Shown piece after piece: positions 11,134-23,959 of a stretch of 64,000 nucleotides of DNA (the first letter of the stretch is position 1; every line of letters starts with the position of its first letter). The stretch is from Temnothorax longispinosus (taxonomy: Eukaryota; Arthropoda; Insecta; Hymenoptera; Formicidae): assembly GCF_030848805.1 (NCBI RefSeq), contig NC_092358.1:24293073-24357072 (forward strand). The letters run 5' to 3'. The position numbers and the translations under genes were made by a program. The notes under the pieces were generated by a model that did not search any database, was not told the DNA's origin, and was given only the letters and a program-made list of their open reading frames with translations.

Positions 11134-11580
11134 TCGGTGGTCGGTCGGTCGGTCGGTCGGTGGGTTCTACGCCAACGTAGAAGCGAGGAGGCGGCGGGCC
11201 GGAGCGGGATGCAACTCGCAACAGCGCGCGCTTTCTCCATCGTTGGGGAGGAGGAGAGAGAGAGAGAGAGAGAAAGAGGGACAGAGACAGAGCGCCGGAG
11301 AGGGAAGAGGGAACGGAGGGATCCCGGGAGCTCTATCGACCGACTTCTCTCTCATCCAGCATCCCAGCTATGGAGCCGTAGGTAGTAGTTGCAGCTGAAA
11401 TCTCCTCCTCCTCCTCTTCCTCGTGCTACTACTACTACTCTCTATGATTCTCTCTCTCTCTCTCTCTCTCTTCCTCTCTTCCTCCTCCTTCTTCTCTCCC
11501 ACTCTATCCCGTTATCCCGATTCTCCCTACCATCCCGTATCTCTGTCTCTCTCTCTCGCTCTCCCTCACGTTCAGGAAGA
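11134..11580. repeat. Low-complexity cluster: (GGTC)n, (GA)n, (CTC)n, (CTA)n, (TC)n
   Basis: A tetranucleotide GGTC run lies at 11139-11162, a (GA)n run at about 11254-11272, a CTC-rich run at 11402-11420, a CTA run at about 11426-11440 and a (TC)n run at 11449-11470, with pyrimidine-rich sequence to 11560. Strand asymmetry flips from purine-rich to pyrimidine-rich between 11280 and 11400. CpG-rich flanks suggest a promoter-proximal region, but no gene was recognised. Confidence 0.8.
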
Positions 11581-14500
11581 ACGCCCCTCTCGCTTTGGCC
11601 AAAGCGAACTCTTGACATTTCGCCGTGCCAGTGCACCAGTTCTCTATCCCAACGAAAGCCCAGATGTCCTCTAAGGCTTGTTAATGTGCTCTGATTGCCA
11701 ACGCCGCCGCCCCGCCACGCTGGCTTCTCATCGAGCGTGAAGGGAAATAGGGGAGAAGGCCTAGTAGGGAAAAAAGTAGGGAGGGATGAGTTTAATGAGA
11801 AAGATAGAAACGCGCTGATTATACGCGGGGACGTTGATGGTCGTTTATCTAAGGAAAAGGATCGTTTATATAACGTACGCGGATTCTGCCGACACGTTTG
11901 TTTTTATACGTGCGTGAGGTTATTTCTAAGATGGAATATTTTCAGCAACGCATTTATAGAAATAGAATCCTTTATCTCGACGAGATTCTAAGCTTAACCC
12001 TCAGCCCTTCGCCCCGTTTTCATCTTCCGCTTCCGCCCGAATGACAATCTCTCTGACCCAGAAACTTTACGCGCCGTAAAGATTCTTCATTCGGAGAATT
12101 GGAAAACGATTTAAGATGGCGACTTTTCCTTTGGCCCGATAAGACGTTGCCCCTTCAGTCGTAGAACGATACATCGGGGCAGTGAATTTTCGAGAGAAAC
12201 AGGCCCGTTGAGCCTACGAACGGTAATGGCGGTAGCGTCGAAGGGATGGTCGATGATAATGTTTCCGTGCCGGAAGTTACATTATTTTATTCATGCGGTG
12301 CCACGTCGGGATTGGCGCAAACACTGTGTGCCGAGTACGACCAATTTCCATATGCAAAACGTCGCTCTGACGTCGAACAAAGTGGTATCGCGCAAATTCG
12401 TGTATGTAGTTCGGTTCGGTTCGGCTGCTATACAATTCAGCCGCGAGATGTACGTTTCCAATAATATTAGGAGGCAGAATCGCACTATTGATTTTTCATT
12501 TCGTCCGCGAGGATCAAATTTATATTCTTTCTTTGTCATTATCATTTTTATGAATTTCCAATTAATTTGCAATTTATAACTTTCTAATTAATTTATAATT
12601 TATAAATTATTAAATAATTTATAATTTGTTGAAAGTTAAATGTTTGAAGCTATTTAATTGTGCTAGGCTTACGGTTGATTTCACTTTAATATACATCATT
12701 TAACTTCAATATTAAATTAAATCGTTTTTTATTTATTCTGACAATGAGTTTCGTGTTATGAGAGATAAATGATTGATTAAAAACTATGATGTGAAGTGGC
12801 GAGCTGTTACGATTATTTTAATCTATATTGCGATCTTTATCTCTAATGTATTAAATTTATTCAAATACTCAGCAACGTTTGTGTCGCGCGCGTGATTTCA
12901 ATATCGCGATATGCAATGGTCGTCGCGTAATAAGGCAGGCGATAGCCCGATGAGAACGCGAAGACGACAATCGATGCGAAACGAGGAGCGTTTCTAGGAC
13001 ACTCCGCGGGAAATCGCCGGAACATCGGCGCTTTTTCCGCAATTTCATCAGTTCCCTTCACGTGCGAACGACGCCGACGCCGAGCGCCGGTCGCGGAGCA
13101 GCAATTTCCATTGCATATTCAGGGGCCTAAACGCTCTGTCGTTGCCAGCAGTCGCAAAGTTATTACAGCCGACATTCTCCGCGCGAACGAGGTAGCCAGG
13201 GAAGTGAGAGAAACGTGTGGAGCGGTAAGAGAAAAGAGAAAAGTCCGTGCGGTGGATTAATTTTCTCTCGATTTTTCACTGTCTTTTTACCCGACTCAAT
13301 GAATTATACCGCACTCTTGCGCGAGAGAAGAAAAGAAAGGGAATTAGCTGCCATCTTCTCGAATAGCGAACTGTAGACATGTCATTATCCAAATCTAGTT
13401 GTTTGTCTCTCGTAAATTTTATCACCCAGAGGTCCCAGAGATACCTTCTGCTTCGCGGAATACTTGAATTTCGCCGTTTTGCCTTTATATGGTAACGAGC
13501 TCGACGAGCGCGCGTCAACCTCGCGGTGAGCGAACACGGCGTAACGTACGTATATTGTCAAAAACAGCTCAAACTCCCGTAATAATAATGCGAGATAATT
13601 CCGCGGGTCATAGCGTTACCAAGTTTCTCCGACGTACTGACGGAGACGGGAACGGAACGAAAGTAGGTTGCGAGTTCTGACTGGAACGCCTTGTTATAAT
13701 TCTCACGTGGCCCGCCGGATCCCGCCTCATCACGTAAGGCGATATTACATTATCCTCGGACACGCTCGGCGCTGCGCTCCGTAACGATCGCGGGGGGGGG
13801 GGGGAAGGGAAATTCTGTAATGGCAGCACCACGATCCGTATGCATAACATTCGACGACGCCCCGTCTATGTACTTTGTAGATGGAATATATGTAATCTTC
13901 CTCTCATAGGGCCCCGATGCTCCGGGTAATCCGATGATCGTCTAACGCTATACAATTCAGGCTCGTCTACGATTTGCCCCGGTATCGATCGCCGTCTATA
14001 GACACGTAACGGACAGACGTAGGTATCGTTATGGAACTAGCGCGTCATTGCACCCCATTTCAGCAATCCCTCCTTACCCTCATAAACGTTAAGTCCCGCG
14101 CGATTAATAATACATCACCACGCTAAATGACCGCAAAGGAAGAAATAGATATTCAGGCGCACTAAAAGTGAGAAAAATATCGTTTTACAGACCGTTTGAG
14201 ATGTTGTTTGATATTTTCGGTGAAATTTCCGCTTGAGACTGTCGACAAAATTCTGAGCGTAAATATTATATTTTGTACTCGGAAATAACACTGTGGAACA
14301 CGAATGACTTTTTATTCTTCATGCGCTGAAGCTGGAAATCCCGTATGCGCCTCGGAAGTTTACACAACGGCATCTTTCGTTATATAGTTGAAGACGCTTT
14401 TGTTGAACTTTTAGCTGTGGCATACAAAATGCTTGTTTTAAAATCAACATGACAAACAGAACTGCACTATATTTACGACATATACTCTTTATATTATTTC

Positions 14501-15470
14501 TATATATTAACGTAAAATCACAATATTAATATTATTATCGATTAGTCAGTATAATTTCAATATTAAAACGTTTATCGAATGATACCCTAATGTTAAAATA
14601 AAATTGTTAATTTTAATTTTCCTTAGCATTTATCGATTTTAAGTGTAATTTTGTATAATCGTAAAGCATGGCCGGGATATTCCATATACATTTTAGTTCG
14701 TCAAGCAAAGTTTGACCGTTCGATTAGCAGCGACGATTATAATTTTTGCGGCGGAACTTTCGTGCAATTTATAAACGGCATCGGTTCCCCTCGCGTAAAT
14801 TCGCCAACACGAACGGCGACTCATTAGCATTCTTCAGCAGCGTCGAGGCTGCGGGGTCTAGGCGGGGCACCGAATAAATTCACCGCTCCAGGTACTCCGC
14901 TTCGATTCTACCTCCCTTTTGTCACTGCCAGAACGCCCGGAACGCGGTCGGGGGAAGGGCTGTAACGGGGGTGTAACGCGCGTTCGCGATGGCGTCTCGC
15001 TTTTGTTGCGCCTGCAGGGAGTTTGAATTCCATCAACAGGAATTACACAACGTCTCGCGTTATTCTTCGCCTTATTGTGGATTTTAGGAAACGCATAAAC
15101 TATCCGCCGGATAAAATCTTATTAATCCGCGGGCATTTATTTCGCCATTTGAATTGTATCACGCGTGATCGCGTTGTACGCGATTATTGAAGCTGACAAT
15201 GATTTATTACAGTTTAACGTCGAGCAAAATTTAATTCCGGCGGAACCAACGGGTGTAATTACTACGTTACAACGTTGCACTGTGAAAGATACTCATCGTA
15301 ATTATTCTTATTTAGTTATCAATTGCGTCTACAAACAAACAAACTGTAAAGTAGTATGATAACATTGCAAAACCTCGGTCCGTTTATTTTACGAAAGGTT
15401 AAACAATGAAATACACTTTTATTTAACTTGTATTTCGTATCGGAGTTTTGCAAACCTCTCCGCGAGCGCG
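11581..15470. other. Non-coding stretch with no recognised gene
   Basis: Alternating CpG-rich (11.7-12.4, 12.9-13.9, 14.7-15.1 kb) and AT-rich blocks. A run of 13 G lies at 13792-13804. No conserved protein was recognised. Confidence 0.4.
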
Positions 15471-15580
15471 CGTCTCTCGCTAGTTAGTTTTCTCTTTTGT
15501 TTTCCTTGGCTGTGTTTTGCTTTTGTTCACTTAATCGCTGTTCTTCCCTGTCGGGAGAACTTTTATTAGCGATTCTGAGG
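15471..15580 (+). other. Possible noncoding exon ending at a GTGAGT donor
   Basis: A pyrimidine-rich, 5'-UTR-like stretch without ATG ends at GATTCTGAG followed by GTGAGTGACG (donor at 15581). Nothing else supports transcription, and the start is arbitrary. Confidence 0.12.
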
Positions 15581-18500
15581 TGAGTGACGGAATTCGTTTA
15601 CTTAAAGATAAGTACGAAGAGGATGAGTAATTAGATAATGCGCTTTATTATTTTATTCCGCTAAACTTTTCTGCATTTCTGATGTTAACATTCAGATTAA
15701 TCAGAGATTCACGTAGTGCCTTGTACTCGCTGCCAACAAAGCGGCGTACCGCTACGGAATAATAATTATTTTGCAAAACAAACAAGAGCGATTTTGACGG
15801 GTCCACATGATAAATTTGCATTTCGATTGTTATCGTCGAACAATAACAATCGGACCTGACCATTATTAATTCGGTTCGCTCGATAACGGGGAATTAAATT
15901 CTTCTCCATTTTGCGATCGTGCGTTTTGTTCGCTTGCTCGTGTCCTCGATTTCATTTGCATGAAACACGCCATCGCATCCGGAAGGTGGGTGTAACCGAG
16001 CGCCATACCAGGTGCCGCCGACATTCCGCGGAATTACAATTTTAAAAATTACATTTTTAACACGGCGGCGCCGTGTGTATTGCGATACCTCAAAATTGTC
16101 CTTCGGACATAAAATGTTATGATACAGCTCGATTTTTACATGCCGCTGTCGTCAGAATCGGATTTTTATCTTTCACGGCCCGAACGGAAACCCGATATAA
16201 ATTCTCTCTTTCTCTTCTTTCTTTAAAAAGCTTTGTGATAAAATTTTTCATTAAATATAATGAAAGCTGTTCTCTATAGTTCTCGATAAAAAAAGATTGT
16301 CGGACATAGCATCCTTTAAAAGGTGTTGTTTGAAGAGGCACTTCGCAATGAAGTCGACCCTCTTCGTAGTAACTCGCGACAGCCCAATCCCTTCAGGCGT
16401 GTCCCAGCAATATCGTTACCGTATCTCTCGATGTGATGATTATCTGAAGAAATATATTGAAATGTGCTATGAAGATAGTCTTTCCTCTGATAATCTCGAC
16501 GGTTATTACGGTTATTACCGAGGTAGCCATGGTGATCTAAGACAAAACGTTGAATCAGCAGATACGTCGCGCGTAACGGAAAAAGGGTTTCCGCCAACGC
16601 TACCCCCGGCGCAATTCTGATACGGTAGCTGTAAATTGTAACAGTCACGCTTCCGCGATTCCATTCAAGGTCCCGGTAGCGTAAACGATTAGAACCCCGC
16701 TCGCGTTGGTGTGACGACGACGGTGTTACTGCTTTGTAAACTTTCAGAAGGGAAGCCGAGGGAAGGAAGGGGGGGGGGAGGGAGAACAGAAAGAGGGGCT
16801 GAGAGTCATTCTACTGAATGCACGGCGACGTACGTGCGTACGTACCTACGTATAGAGCCGACAGATAGTGTGCGAGGGTGTGAGAGAGCACCTCATGCAA
16901 GAACTATGAAGGTAGAAACGGGAGGAAATGGAGGTAACAGGAGTGTGGAGGAGAATGCGAGTGGGGATGAAAGGCAACCGGTGCCGCTGTTACCTTCCTG
17001 TCGGGAATGGGGAACGGTGGAAGAAGGAGGGATGGGGGGGGGGGAGAGAGAGAGCTAGGTCAGGGCAAAACAACGTTAAATCCGCACTGCCAGCCCCGGG
17101 GCGCAATTTCCGCCAACCAGGGCCCGAAGTACGGAGGCGACGACGACACCCGCCAGTTCTTTGGATCATCTATCTTCGTTTCGAGAAATAATCCACGCGA
17201 TATTATCGGCACTCCGTGTATCTCTCATTGGTCTACCTTTATATAAAACGATGTCGACTTAAATCTATATAAACGAACGTACATATCGATGCTATATTGT
17301 GTGTACATAGATGTATAGTATCAGCTTCTTTATAATAGATTCCTTTGATATTGATTAGCTTCAATGCAATCTTTAATTGCAGAAGAAGAAATTGCGATTA
17401 AAATTAATCGACATCGAAGCAATCCGCTAAAATAACAATGTTACTTGCAGTTATTGGCGTTATATATATATCTTTCTAAGATTACATTCTTCACCGTTAG
17501 AAAATTTCTCGTCATCTTAAAGATCGCCAGAAAATTATCATACCACCGTAGTAAAATTCTTTGAGAGTAAAACAGCGGTAACATTCGTGAGTGTTGCTGT
17601 AATGCTGTAAATTGCCCTGAGTACGGTACTATAGAATTTTTACGGCTGTGAAGGAATTACGAGTGGTGTGCATGAAAAGGATATTCATCTAACTTCTCGC
17701 CGCGTCGCACCGCGCCGTGTGACTTTTTCCCTTCGCAGCTAACGGGCGAACAAGCGCGTTCCGTTTTCCATTCCTCTCCGACGAGTCCTCTCTCTTTCCT
17801 CTTTCCCTCGCAATATTGATCTTCTCGGGTTCATGAAATTGGTAGGTGCTACGCCGCCGCGTCATACAGGACGCGTTACCGTTTCGTATCGCGATAGAAA
17901 TCTGAGCAAACGCATTGACGATTATCAAACGTTGCGTCCCGCCGGACGGACGCGAGAGCTCAGTTTGACTCTTCTGTCCTCGATGGTTTAACGATATTTA
18001 GAACAAATTCCATCGTTTAAGTCCCGCTTCACGATTTTCGGTGATCGCGTGATCGTCGAATATTAACGTTAATGTCGCGACTCGGGAGAAATATGCCGTT
18101 AATGTCGGAAAAGATACCGCTCTTGTCGTGCATTAAATTTCGTCAATCGATTATTTAATCGGGCGACGCCTGGATCGTGACGCCTGCTTCGCCATTCCGT
18201 TCGTTACAATCGCTGACGTAGATCGGTAATTGAGACGGTCGGAGTAATTGCATTTACTCTACCGCCATGGCGTCGGACACGTACCGAGCGTCTCCTTCGT
18301 GGAATACCAATGAACGTGTTCTTGTTACCGAAGGAATATATGCATTCGAACGGATCGGCACGAAAGCGAGCGAGCGAACGAGAGAACCGGCCCGATGTTG
18401 CGCGACAACGCAGGAGAGTGGACGTTTGTGCGTCCTTATCTATTTAAAAATCAATAGCACGCTCGCGAACGTGTACATTCCAACGGAGAATTTTCATGTT

Positions 18501-21500
18501 ACTTATTGTCTGAATCTGTCGAAAAAATTGTAACAGCGTTTTCATGTTAAAACTACAGAACACATAGGTAAAAATACATGTAAAACAACGTAACACTTTA
18601 CAGACGCTTGTACAATGCAAATCTCTTTACTTACAATTTATAATAATTATTTAAAATTACTTAAAATTGTTAAATGTTATTATATAATAAATATTTGTTG
18701 TGCATATAGAACGATATGCAAACAAAAGCATCAGCAGATGTGCAGACAAAATTATTGCGAATGTTGCATAACGCCAACGATCAGTGATACGTGCTAATTG
18801 GATGCGCCCAATTAAAATTTTTTTTTCTATGTCACTATATATTTTTTGATAAGCCGTGTTCGTTTGACGTTTTACATTTGTTTCGACATTTTTCTGTTGC
18901 GACTTATCGTAGCTAGAAATGAAGAAAATTAAATAAAAATTACAAGATCTTCATTAATTAATTTAACTTTGGATATCGCTATTTCTCGAAAGTTCACTCA
19001 GCTTTATGTTAAAGCAGGCCTCATTCTCACTAATCAGTAGTCTAGTCACTTGATACTTCACAATCTTCTAACTTGGAAAGACCCACAGCTTCCCGGCAAA
19101 TCCTTCTTTACCGAAATCTACTTGTCACGGGACAACAGAGCTGAAACTTGATCACGTTAACTTTGAAAGTTGGTTACATGAAGTAAAAAGTAACGGTATT
19201 ATCATACAAATTCGGTTTTCTAAGTTAGGATTACGAGCAGACCTCACGTAGAAAGCCTCTCTGCAGATTAGCGAAACAGCGATTCTTTTTTCTTTGCTCG
19301 AATCCGTGTTTTGCCACGTAATTTTGAGGGGTATACAGTGTATTAATATTATGTGAGGGATATGATATATGGATAAAGACAATATTCGGAATATTATTCT
19401 TATCGATACTTTTCAATGATGCAAAATGCGGGCGGTATTGTTTCTTCGTGACTCGCGATTTACATCTAAATTCTGCAACTTTAACTTGCGATTTCTCGAT
19501 AATACAGCGTATTGTACGACGGTAGTATTTACAGTGGCATTTACATTCACTATTAATTCGTACGATGGAGTTCTCAGGCTCAGTAGAGCTTGGGCGCTTC
19601 TACTTAAACTATCTCTCGTAAAGAGGAAGCGTTCTGTCACAGTTGGAATAACAGTCGCAGTGCGAAGAGATACGAGGTGTTTGATCTTGTTATAAAATTA
19701 TTTCATACAATAGAAACGCATCCGATTTCCGGCGACTGCATAATTAATGCGTTACACAATTCACCCCTACGGATTTTCCAAGTTTATATTTGGAATACAC
19801 ACATACCATGTATCTAGTTATTAATAATTTGTACTAATATAACCTGAGCTCTTAAGAATTTTAATAAGTTATGTAATTAAAATTCAGTCGATAATTTTAC
19901 ACACTCGATGAATGATCGTTGCCGTTCATTCAAATGCTTGTTTGATTCTGTCTTCGACTGCCTCTTTGTTCCTCCGTCATCTCCTTCTCTCTTTCTCTCT
20001 CCGTTTGTCTCTCTCTCTTCAGATTGGCTTTAATTGGGTCTTCGCAATTACCGCCAAAGGGGTTCCCATTCCATCTCTATACCGTCTCCTCGTTAGTACG
20101 CATCGATAAACGATGTCACCTTGCAACGATTAACGGGACAATACAGCGTCTCTACATATCTTGATCTGCATCTGTTCACTGTTCAATCCATCCATCTGGC
20201 TTGCATTTATCGAGCGTTCAGTCATTTTTTTAACAAATCAACTATAATCATACCGAAATTTTTTTGTTTAATTATTATAAAAATAAATATTTATTATTTA
20301 TTTTTGGAGAAAAGGAACGCGTGATGTTAACGTATCAGTCGACCTACAATGTTGCAGTATTCCGTTTTTCTTTTTTAGTTTCAATTTATGGCAATGCTTA
20401 ATCCCTGGCATATTAAAATAATAATTGTGATATTATGTTCATAATAATACATAACATTATGATTATTATTGATTATGCATTACATTAATCATATATAAAT
20501 ATTTGCATTTTTTCTGCCATGGCATATTTGAATATGATTGCAGGTCTTATTTATCTTTTAACTCAAATTATCAAATATAAACAGTGAACATAAATTAAGG
20601 AAAGATAAAATTATTAGCCATGTATAAGTATTTGCAATAAATATAGATGTGATGCGTCAGCACAAGTCAGAATATTGAAACGTTGCAGCTTAAAATATGC
20701 AATCTATACAGTTTATATTTAGATGGAATATTACGTTTAAATTCAATCAAGCTATTTATCGAATATTGTAGTTCTTCAGCCTCCTTCTTTTCTTCCTCTT
20801 CTTCCTTTTATACATCTTTCTCGTATAATTATTAGATTTTGATGACACTTAAAATAAGATGCCGTTTCATTGTTTATTACTCGTCGTTAACTGTAGTACG
20901 ACAATTTCTCGCAATTGTGATTACCGATGCTATCCTTCCACTTGTCTTTCGTCGTCTCGTTTGCACCCTCTTGTTGGATGCAAGACTCAATAACGAGAGA
21001 CCGCAAGAGGCTGCCGAGTAGCCTAATAATTCGCCATTACGATCCACTCACGGATGTATCATCGGCACTTCAACGGATCGTAACCAGGACAACTATGCGA
21101 AGTTCAGCCCGTCGCAGCCCTCTTCGTGCGATGAATCGAACGTTCGCAATTTGATCAATGATCGCGTGACAAATGTGACAATTGCGCTAATTATAGAATG
21201 AAATTAGATATTTATACTGATTCAGCTATATTCGGGGGAACTAAGTAAAAGCGTTTTTTGAGCTAAAATTATATGTAATACAGTCAATGAGTCAACTCGC
21301 GGAGTGTAACTGCAAGGTAATACGAAATGTAGTCAACTCAGGAAATGCAAGCGAGGATTAACGGAATTAAATCGAGGCGCTTCTCTATTCCCCTTCCTCC
21401 CACTTGGTCTTGTCGTACAACTTTCTTCATAGTTCGCTGTTTCTCATTCTTTTCCCATCGTATCGATTCTTTCGCTCTCCATCGCTTCGCCGTTTCTCGT

Positions 21501-23399
21501 CCGTGGCGTTTCGCAATAACATTTTTATAATTGCGAGCGCAGAAATATAGAATCCAGCACCGCCGTGCGATGCTGGAAAACGCGAAAGCTTTTAAGACCA
21601 GGGAGTTAAGAGAGAAAATAAAGGAAATCGCATAAAACAGCTGCCCGTAGGAAAACGGAAAGGCCGAAAATAAAACACGCAGAAACATCCGTTTCGAAAC
21701 ATTACTCGAGTGAGCTCTTAAATTCACGAGAGGGGAATAAGAATGTAAACGATTTAATTTTACGTAATAATGAACCGATACCGGTTTTACTTGAAAAGTT
21801 TTACGTGAAAAGTATTAAAAAAGTGCTAAATATTATTAAGTACTTCAGATATATCGGCATTTACAGCGATTAAAAAAAGTTACAATACATATAATGCAGT
21901 TTTTATTCATTTCGAGCTTGACAAGTGATTTTATAAGCGGAGAATATTCATTGCTTTCATATTAAAAGACTTTCGGTAGAAAAATATATAAAAATCTGTT
22001 TCTTTACATCGTATATTGCTTTTATTTTTTTTATCACTTTTATATCGTTTAAATTATTGCAAGAGAATTATTTTACTATACTCGATTCACAGAATTAATA
22101 AAATATAGAATAAAAGATTTGCATTATCTGACCGCTGTGCCTAAATCAACAGTTCACAGTTCGAGTAATTCAGTACGAAACTAATTAAGAAAACCAGGAA
22201 GTCCTTCCTTGTCATTTCCTTTTTCTTCGCTCGGCAAAACTTCCTTGAGAGACGAACTTCAGTTTCGTGGCTTCACCTTTGAAACAGAAAAGAGGCAACT
22301 CGAGTCGGCCAAGGAGACTAGTATGTACTAATGAGTGAGATTTGACGAGGTAGTAGTCGAGCGGAGGGCAACATTACTACTAATTAAGGATTCACGATGT
22401 GCCGCCAACTTCGAGATCTTAATTAAGAGAAAGCCGTTAAGAAAATTCCTTGTTTTCCTTGTTTTCCTCTTTTTTTCTTCTTTTTCTCTGTTTCTCTCAG
22501 GTTCCCCAAAAGAAGCGTCGCTTTTTGTGGTTCTTGATCGTGGAAAGTTAAATCGAGCAATTGGGACCGATAACAATCTGCTCGGTCTTCATACATTCGC
22601 TCGAGAATCTTTTTACCGTTGCTTGGAAAACATCTTCAGTTTGTTACATAACTCTTTTAAGACCTATATAACGGTAAATCTTCCCATATAGAATTTCTGC
22701 AAATATTTACTAGCGGTTTACCAGCGTGGTACGTATACTTTAACAAATCACACGATATACTCTAGTGCCATCCTAATTTTATTATCTCTGAAAGCGTTGC
22801 GCGTACATACACGCGCGCATATACACACAAGTGCATCGCAGTATCTCTTACGTTGGGGAGACGTTAACGTTAACTAAATTACACGTTAACCCGTATACCG
22901 ACATATATCCGAGCGCGAACGAAATATCTATCTTTGATGTTGTCGTATATTTTAATGTAACTGAAATATATATTTGTCAAAATTCTGCCAATGGGATTTT
23001 GTTTGGTATTGCAATAAAATAGATACGGAAAGAGACTAGCACAATGAATCTGGTAATAAATCTAAATCTTGTGAAGATTCGTGGCATTCTTGGCGCGGTG
23101 CCATCGGCGATTCAATTTTGGGCCACAACCCCCGGGTTAACAACCCGTCGAATACATACCCCCGACTATGTAGTAGCTATAAAACAGATTTTCTTCTGTA
23201 CGCTATTTTTTTGCGATAAAATTTCATATACTTTAACAATTGAATTTATTAATGAATTCTTTATTCCTTGTATCAAAATTTTCTTTATCACAATGAAATA
23301 AATTGTCACGTCACTCTTCTCAAAATGTTAACGATATATAAAAATTAGTGAAGGCGATCGATGCTTTGCTATTTTACAAAATCGACTCTCCTTTTTTTC
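15581..23399. other. Non-coding stretch with no recognised gene
   Basis: CpG-rich at 15.9-17.2 kb, with G runs at about 16769-16778 and 17034-17044 and a CGTACGT-type local repeat at 16829-16852. Another CpG-rich block lies at 17.7-18.5 kb; the rest is mostly AT-rich. Candidate donors occur, but no exon with coding similarity was found. Confidence 0.4.
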
Positions 23400-23560
23400 T
23401 AACCTTCCGCTTTAAAAAGAGACGAAAAGGGTGTGCCGCGATATAAATGGCCACATAATCAAACTGCGTTTGTCACCTGTACGCGACACAAGCGAGGATC
23501 AAACAGCACATGTATTTCCCCGCTCCATCATCCCCCTTTTCTTCCCTCCCACCGCTGGTC

Positions 23561-23576
23561 GTCGTGACGTCACGAC
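23561..23576. promoter_or_regulatory. Palindromic full CRE site
   Basis: A perfect 16-base palindrome, GTCGTGACGTCACGAC, centred on the consensus CREB/ATF site TGACGTCA (23565-23572), in a CpG-rich block. Confidence 0.55.
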
Positions 23577-23733
23577 GCAATCTCGCTCCCGGGAGTTTGC
23601 TTGCAAACGTAGTGAACGGAGACCGACGGTGCGAGGGTAGTTCGGGGAGACGGATCCACAAACTGGGGCGACGACAGAGAAGGACGCGCAACACTATCGA
23701 GAAATGGTAGGGAACGGTGTGGGTGTATATGCA

Positions 23734-23764
23734 GGGCGGAGGGGGGAGGGAGAGGGGGAGGGGT
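23734..23764 (+). promoter_or_regulatory. G-rich tract with quadruplex potential, ending at a GTAAGT donor
   Basis: Several runs of three to six G separated by one to three bases, followed by GTAAGTTT. It lies between the upstream palindromic CRE and the X-box/CRE module. It may be the end of a noncoding first exon, but this is inference. Confidence 0.3.
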
Positions 23765-23885
23765 AAGTTTAGCTCGCACTGTGTGCCCGGGCATGGGTCT
23801 CTCACTCTCACCCCCGAAGAGTACCCGCGGTTGCATATACGTGCAGCTCCAGGTTTCAGCGTGCTCGTGCTGGGATTTCAGCCGC

Positions 23886-23959
23886 GGTTGCTAGGAAACC
23901 GTACAGTGACGTCACGGACTGACGTCACGACTGTACAGCACGCGCTACCCCGGACCAAT
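23886..23959. promoter_or_regulatory. X-box, tandem CREs and CCAAT box (X-X2-Y-like promoter module)
   Basis: GGTTGCTAGGAAACC at 23886-23900 is a near-palindromic RFX X-box. Six bases later come two full CREs, TGACGTCA at 23907-23914 and 23920-23927, 13 bases apart start to start. The pair is bracketed by the inverted arms GTACAGT/ACTGTAC (23901-23936). A CCAAT box lies at 23955-23959. In vertebrates RFX on X, CREB on X2 and NF-Y on Y form a cooperative enhanceosome. The sites are seen directly; function and target gene are inferred. No coding exon was recognised next to it. Confidence 0.5.
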
